A stretch of DNA of 64,000 nucleotides from an uncultured Lachnospiraceae bacterium (GTDB lineage Bacteria; Bacillota; Clostridia; Lachnospirales; Lachnospiraceae), in assembly GCA_910587155.1 (NCBI GenBank), contig CAJULA010000012.1:1-64000 (forward strand). Reading direction: 5' to 3'. Positions 59,596 through 64,000 of the stretch are shown one piece after another. The translations under genes were made by a program, and so were the position numbers. Each line of letters begins with the position of its first letter. Position 1 is the stretch's first letter. The notes below the pieces were generated by a model. That model had not been told where the DNA came from, did no database searches, and was given only the letters and a program-made list of their open reading frames with translations.

Positions 59596-61548
59596 ATGCC
59601 ATCTACATTTTTTGGTTTGAATACAGCTTATCTGGGGATAACGGCAGCCAATGCCGGTATCAATACGACCGGCAATAATATCTCCAACGTGAACACAGAG
59701 GGCTACAGCCGCCAGCATGCGGTTCAGCAGGCCAGCGAAGCGCTGCGGACCTTTACCAGCTACGGATGTGCCGGCGCCGGCGTGGATGTATTGTCTATTG
59801 AGCGCTACAGAAATGAATATTATGATGTCAAATACTGGCAGAACAATACAAGAGTAGGGGAATTTTCGGTAAAATCCTACTATATGAAACAGATTGAGGG
59901 ATATTTTAGGGATGACGGGAACATCGAAGAAGGAGAGTTAAAAGGATTCAGTACGCTTTTAGATGAGATGTATGACGCCCTTGCCGATGTGAAAAAGGAG
60001 TCCGGCGGGGAAGACCCCAGAAGGGCATTTCTGGGTACGGCAGAATCACTGACCGAATATTTCAATACCATGGCGGGCAATATACAGAAACTGCAAAAGG
60101 ATGTGAATACGGAGATCCGCACCCTTGTGGACGAGATCAATTCACTGGCGCAGGAGATTCTGGTACTGAACAAGCAGATCAATGTCATCGAGGTATCCGG
60201 CAGCAAGGCCAATGAACTGCGGGACCAGAGGGCACTTTTGATTGACCAGCTCTCCGGGATCGTAGATGTGGATGTGGAGGAGCAGCCGGTCATTGACCCG
60301 CATAATCCGGACAGATATACCGGTGCCAGCCGTTTTATCGTCAGGATAGCCGGACGCCAGACTCTGCTGGACGATCAGACCTATTACTCTCTTTCCTGTA
60401 CGGCGAGAGAGGATTATGAGAAAGTCAATCAGTCCGATGCTGACGGCATGTATGATATCTACTGGTCCAACGGCAACCGTTTCAGCCTGAAAAATGCCAG
60501 CCTGGGCGGCAAACTGAAAGCGCTGGCGGATCTGCGCGACGGCAATAACGGAGAGTTTTTCAACGGTTCCGTGTCCAATGTGGACATAAAGAGGATGGAA
60601 GACGGTCAGAATCACAGTATTATCACTGTGGATGTGACGGCAGACTATCTGAAAGATATCAATAAGTGTACGCTGCCTGATAATGGCGGCAAGATCACAC
60701 TGGGAAACAAGGACTATTACTTTGACTCCTGGACGATGAATTATGATGCGACTTCCGGTAAGTATTCCTATGATTTCGTACTGAGCACACAGCCAAGGAA
60801 TGAAGATACCAGCATAGGCGGCCTGATCGGCAAGGATGCCACCATCGGCAGCAGAGTGGAATATCAGGGAATCCCTTATTATATGGAGCAGATGAACGAG
60901 TGGATCAGATGCTTTTCCAGAACGTTCAATGAGATCATGACCCAGGAGGGTGCGATCGACAATTATGGCGACGCGGGGCAGAATCTTTTCCGGGCGGATA
61001 AGGCCACGGACGATACCCAGTGGAATTTTGACAATTTTAAAGAATATAAGGATGATTACCAGAAGCTGCATCCCAATGCGGCGCTGGACGGCAGTTTTTC
61101 CTATTCCATATCCACTTCGGACGACAGCTATTACTGGCTGACGGCATCGAATTTTTCCGTATCGGATGCACTCCTCAAGGATCCGGATAAAATGGCGACG
61201 CATACCAGCAATGCGGATGAGGAGAGTAAATATGATGTGGTTGATGAACTGATTGACTTAAAAACCAATGTCAACAGGATGAATTTCCGCGGAAGTTCCG
61301 CCAGCCAGTTTCTGCAGTGCATCCTTTCGGATATTGCACTGAATACGAAGCGTGCGGATGACTTTGGTGAGAACTACGAAAATATCGGCAAAAGTATTCA
61401 GAACCAGAGGCTGTCCGTGCATGGCGTGGACGAAGACGAAGAGGCTATGAATCTGGTAAAATACCGCCATGCCTATAATCTTTCCTGCAAGATGGTGCAG
61501 ACTCTGACAGAGGTGTATGACAGACTGATCCTGCAGACAGGTGTATAA
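59596..61548 (+). CDS. flgK: Hook-filament junction protein FlgK (second copy)
   Basis: A 650-aa FlgK. N-terminal D0: FFGLNTAYLGITAANAGINT, TGNNISNVNTEGYSRQHAV; then LNKQINVIEVSGSKANELRD (the D1 helix with NxLRDxR) and the C-terminal D0 VDEDEEAMNLVKYRHAYNLS, MVQTLTEVYDRLILQTGV. The central part is ~90 residues longer than in the first copy. Sequence identity with the first copy is low outside D0, so this is an old duplication with divided roles, for example two adapter layers. AAAGGAGG precedes ATG 59596. The 201-base gap before flgL is strongly structured. Confidence 0.9.
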   Translation: MPSTFFGLNTAYLGITAANAGINTTGNNISNVNTEGYSRQHAVQQASEALRTFTSYGCAGAGVDVLSIERYRNEYYDVKYWQNNTRVGEFSVKSYYMKQIEGYFRDDGNIEEGELKGFSTLLDEMYDALADVKKESGGEDPRRAFLGTAESLTEYFNTMAGNIQKLQKDVNTEIRTLVDEINSLAQEILVLNKQINVIEVSGSKANELRDQRALLIDQLSGIVDVDVEEQPVIDPHNPDRYTGASRFIVRIAGRQTLLDDQTYYSLSCTAREDYEKVNQSDADGMYDIYWSNGNRFSLKNASLGGKLKALADLRDGNNGEFFNGSVSNVDIKRMEDGQNHSIITVDVTADYLKDINKCTLPDNGGKITLGNKDYYFDSWTMNYDATSGKYSYDFVLSTQPRNEDTSIGGLIGKDATIGSRVEYQGIPYYMEQMNEWIRCFSRTFNEIMTQEGAIDNYGDAGQNLFRADKATDDTQWNFDNFKEYKDDYQKLHPNAALDGSFSYSISTSDDSYYWLTASNFSVSDALLKDPDKMATHTSNADEESKYDVVDELIDLKTNVNRMNFRGSSASQFLQCILSDIALNTKRADDFGENYENIGKSIQNQRLSVHGVDEDEEAMNLVKYRHAYNLSCKMVQTLTEVYDRLILQTGV

Positions 61549-61577
61549 AATGCCTGATTACTATGAAAGTATTAAAT

Positions 61578-61726
61578 CCTTCCGGCAGGTCTGCGCACTT
61601 GCTGCGCTGACCGTACAGCGCCGGAATGCCGTTTTTGCATTCCGTGTGCATCCCCCGGAAGGTTCATGGTAACCCCCTTTCATTCATAGTGGTGCCGAGT
61701 AAGCGGCATGGGGGTTACTATGAATG
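61578..61726 (+). promoter_or_regulatory. Highly structured leader between flgK2 and flgL
   Basis: An outer helix CCTTCCGG (61578-61585) / CCGGAAGG (61655-61662) encloses two hairpins: GGTCTGCGCA / TGCGCTGACC (61588-61612, one T-T mismatch) and CGGAATGC / GCATTCCG (61622-61644), giving a three-way junction. Downstream are two mutually exclusive stems: GTAACCCCC (61669-61677) / GGGGGTTAC (61710-61718) and CATTCATAGT (61681-61690) / ACTATGAATG (61717-61726), which share ACT. The ribosome site GGGAGG of flgL starts ~11 bases after this, so it could control translation. It matches no riboswitch class that I recognise. Confidence 0.65.
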
Positions 61727-61749
61727 ATCAGAGATAAGGGAGGACCAAA

Positions 61750-63564
61750 ATGCGAATTACCAATAAGATCATACAGAACAATTCTCTTACCAATATGAAT
61801 GCCAATAAACTGATGGAAGACAGATACAATAATCAGATGTCCACCGGCAAGAAGATACTGCGGCCCTCTGAGGATCCTGTCCTGGCGATCCGTTCCCTGC
61901 GCCTTCGCACCACATTTTCCGAAGTGATTCAGTACAGGGACAGAAATGCCGAAGATGCGGACAGCTGGATGACGGTTACGGAGGATGCCATCAAAACCGT
62001 GAGCGATATTATCGAGGATATGCTGGAAGAGTGCAATACCGGCGCTGTAAAGTATAAGCAGTCTTCTGACAGAAAGACGATCCTTGACAATCTCAAACAG
62101 CTCAAAGATGAAATCTACGGTACCGGCGATGCGGATTATGCGGGCAGAGGCCTTTTTACAGGCTACAGAACCGCGACCAAACTCCGTTTCCAGGAAGATA
62201 CGAAGCTGCCTTATCAGATTACCGAAAAAGTGGATAAATATGCGCTTGATAATATTACCTATATCAAGATGGATAACGGCAAGGGCAATATCGGCGAGAT
62301 CAATGCCGGCAATTATACCGATCCGGATTTTACCTTTGCGGATACCGATGTCAGCAAAGAGACAATTCACCGGCTCAGACTGGCCTATGATAAGCTGGAT
62401 GAGAGCGTAAAGCCGGAAATCACATACTGGGAAGGGGATTCCAGAATTCACAATACCCCGACAAGCATTCCGGTGGTGACAGTCTCCAAATATGGGGAGG
62501 TGATCAGTGAGGCGGACGGGATGCCTGTGATAGAGGATGCGACGCAGACACCGCCGGTTGCCGTAAAGGCGGATGCCTATCAGTATGCGCAGAACCGCTA
62601 TAAGACGCAGCCAGTGGATACAGACGGCGACGGTGTGGACGACGCCTATGAGCGGGTGCAGAAAATGGAAGATGCGGATGGTGACGGTGTTCCGGATACC
62701 CCGGTCTGGGAAACCGATGCGGCCGGCAATCAGATACTGGATGAAAACGGTCAGCCGATCCCCGTCTATGAGATGGAGGCAAATACCCAGCCCTGTGCCG
62801 TATTTATCCCCGAAACCGGTGAGCTGATCTTAAATGATGCGGCCTATAACATGCTTTCCGCCACACGCGACTATTCCAGAACGGAAGGTGTAAACGAAGG
62901 GGAAATTACCATTACTTATAACAAGGACGACTGGAGAAACGGTGATCTGAGACCGGAGCATTATTTTAAATGCACGGAAGACCCTGACGGCAAGAAGATA
63001 GAACACAATTTCAGCGAAGATTCGGAAGATCAGATCATTTCCTATGATGTGGGCTTTAATCAGGAGCTGAGGGTTAATACGCTGGCCTCAGAGGTATATA
63101 CCCATGCCATCGGCAGGGATGTGCAAGATATCATCGACACACTGGAGCAGGTGCAGGATGTGGAAGCTGCCATCACGGCGCTGACGAAGGTAATTGAAAA
63201 CACGGAGACACCCGATGCGGACAAAGAGAAGGCGCAGAGAAATCTGGAGGCGGCCAATAAGACGCTGACTTTCCTGGAAGAAAAGCTGCAGGTATCATTC
63301 TCTCAGGGCGGCACAAGGATGCAGAATCATTTTGACAAGGCTACGCTGGCATTGACAGAAGTAGGTACACGTTCCAAGAAGCTGGAACTGGTCAAAGAGC
63401 GTCTTTCTTCCCAGAAAACGACGTTCAAGGATCTGATTGCCGACAATGATCAGGTGGATACGGCGGAAGCGGCGACCAATCTCTCCAATGCGAAGCTGGC
63501 TTATGACGCTTCTCTTATGGCTACCGGGAAGATTACGGAAAACACACTGCTGAATTTTATCTGA
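61750..63564 (+). CDS. flgL: Hook-filament junction protein FlgL with calcium-binding-like insertion
   Basis: A 604-aa FlgL, about twice the usual 300. The N-terminal D0 (MRITNKIIQNNSLTNMNANK) and RYNNQMSTGKKILRPSEDPV are typical, as is the C-terminal flagellin-like end (NHFDKATLALTEVGTRSKKL, NLSNAKLAYDASLMATGKI). Between them is a ~250-residue insertion that includes two DxDGDGxxD loops: DTDGDGVDDAYERV and DADGDGVPDTPVW (~residues 290-320), as in thrombospondin-3 or dockerin-type calcium sites. The insertion should form surface domains on the junction ring. GGGAGG precedes ATG 61750. FliW follows after 27 bases. Confidence 0.88.
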   Translation: MRITNKIIQNNSLTNMNANKLMEDRYNNQMSTGKKILRPSEDPVLAIRSLRLRTTFSEVIQYRDRNAEDADSWMTVTEDAIKTVSDIIEDMLEECNTGAVKYKQSSDRKTILDNLKQLKDEIYGTGDADYAGRGLFTGYRTATKLRFQEDTKLPYQITEKVDKYALDNITYIKMDNGKGNIGEINAGNYTDPDFTFADTDVSKETIHRLRLAYDKLDESVKPEITYWEGDSRIHNTPTSIPVVTVSKYGEVISEADGMPVIEDATQTPPVAVKADAYQYAQNRYKTQPVDTDGDGVDDAYERVQKMEDADGDGVPDTPVWETDAAGNQILDENGQPIPVYEMEANTQPCAVFIPETGELILNDAAYNMLSATRDYSRTEGVNEGEITITYNKDDWRNGDLRPEHYFKCTEDPDGKKIEHNFSEDSEDQIISYDVGFNQELRVNTLASEVYTHAIGRDVQDIIDTLEQVQDVEAAITALTKVIENTETPDADKEKAQRNLEAANKTLTFLEEKLQVSFSQGGTRMQNHFDKATLALTEVGTRSKKLELVKERLSSQKTTFKDLIADNDQVDTAEAATNLSNAKLAYDASLMATGKITENTLLNFI

Positions 63565-63591
63565 TGACAGGATGAAAAGGAGTATTGTACT

Positions 63592-64000
63592 ATGAAAATC
63601 AAGACCAGGATTTTCGGCGAAATAGAGATAGATGATGACAAAATCATCCGTTTTACCAATGGGATCATAGGTTTTCCCGATCTGAAAGAATTCTCTCTGA
63701 TGCATGATGCGGAGCACACGGACGGAGGCGGGATTCAGTGGCTGCAGTCTCTGCAGGAGCCGGGTTTTGCCCTGCCGGTGCTGGATCCTCTCGTGGTAAT
63801 GCCTTCGTATAATCCCCAGGTGGAGGATGAGCTGCTTAAACCCATCGGTCGTCTGGATCAGGATCATATGCTGGTGCTGGTTACGCTGACGGTGCCGTCG
63901 GATATCAGAAAGATGAGCGTCAATCTGCGCGCACCCATTGTGGTGCAGACAGAGTCCAGAAAAGCCTGTCAGGTCATCGTGGACGATGAGAAATACCCTG
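63592..64000 (+). CDS. fliW: Flagellar assembly factor FliW (partial, runs off the window)
   Basis: The first 136 residues are visible: MKIKTRIFGEIEIDDDKIIR, FTNGIIGFPDLKEFSLM (the family FxxGIxGFexxxxF), FALPVLDPLVVMPSYNPQVE and VLVTLTVPSDIRKMSVNLRA, then PIVVQTESRKACQVIVDD. FliW binds flagellin and antagonises CsrA, linking flagellin translation to secretion; csrA usually follows directly, beyond the window. AAAGGAG precedes ATG 63592. Full length is expected to be ~145-150 residues. Confidence 0.92.
   Translation, partial: MKIKTRIFGEIEIDDDKIIRFTNGIIGFPDLKEFSLMHDAEHTDGGGIQWLQSLQEPGFALPVLDPLVVMPSYNPQVEDELLKPIGRLDQDHMLVLVTLTVPSDIRKMSVNLRAPIVVQTESRKACQVIVDDEKYP

Noticed and set aside
61578..61662. 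Known c-di-GMP (GEMM) riboswitch
   Set aside because: A flagellar context made this worth testing, but the conserved GEMM core bases and tetraloop receptor are not present.
1..64000. CRISPR arrays, tRNA and rRNA genes
   Set aside because: I saw no regularly spaced direct repeats and no tRNA cloverleaf or rRNA-like block. The only repeats are the palindromic family and hairpins listed.

Overview
The window looks like the chromosome of a motile, anaerobic Gram-positive bacterium of the Clostridia, most likely Lachnospiraceae. Support comes from the paired glgC/glgD genes, a flavin reductase-rubredoxin fusion, a PerR-like repressor with matching operators, a CIRCE/HrcA-type operator, strong AGGAGG ribosome sites, and a late flagellar block flgM-flgN-flgK-flgK-flgL-fliW with sigma-28 type promoters. 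No tRNA, rRNA or CRISPR array was found. The species call is inference.

Region 1 (1 to about 15.2 kb) is accessory DNA and a gene graveyard. It has two different tyrosine-integrase 3' remnants, a multi-lesion transposon-type pseudogene, and fragments of DUF3800, nitroreductase, DUF1848, membrane-protein and DUF4391 genes. Several look like a gene's head joined to its own tail by an internal deletion. Between them are intact genes: a small protein/GNAT pair, a MarR regulator, an SPL-type radical SAM protein, MutM, an HD hydrolase, a complete Type III restriction-modification pair (mod, res) and an SMI1/KNR4 protein.

Region 2 (15.4 to 30.2 kb) holds a surface LRR protein, a DUF4157 (eCIS-core) protein coupled to an unknown 432-aa protein, an MBL-fold hydrolase, an operon of hybrid histidine kinase, solute-binding lipoprotein and GH51 arabinofuranosidase, a minus-strand trio (alpha/beta hydrolase, condensation-type acyltransferase, zinc-ribbon membrane protein) and a FIST sensor with a soluble chemoreceptor.

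Region 3 (30.3 to 49.8 kb) is mostly core metabolism: a sigma-28-linked stretch (coiled-coil protein, Thg1-like enzyme, flagellar-like protein), glgC-glgD, an alcohol dehydrogenase, the PerR-box genes (flavin reductase-rubredoxin; perR with a zinc-binding chemoreceptor), Hsp20, an M18 aminopeptidase, a second patch of gene scraps, a four-gene sugar pathway (aldolase, isomerase, kinase, aldo/keto reductase) and an MgtC-like protein.

Region 4 (49.9 to 55.1 kb) is a likely conflict island: a Phd/VapC-type toxin-antitoxin pair, a DUF1266-Imm33 protein, and a P-loop ATPase followed by a TPR protein with an N-terminal domain resembling a degenerate NTPase. Region 5 (55.1 kb to the end) has a DUF554 protein, a PfkB kinase and the flagellar hook-filament junction operon, including two tandem FlgK paralogues, a strongly structured 150-nt leader before flgL, and a flgL with a calcium-binding-like insertion. 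A dispersed palindromic repeat (AGGAAGTGCTGAT / ATCAGCACTTCCT) recurs at five gene borders in regions 2 and 3.
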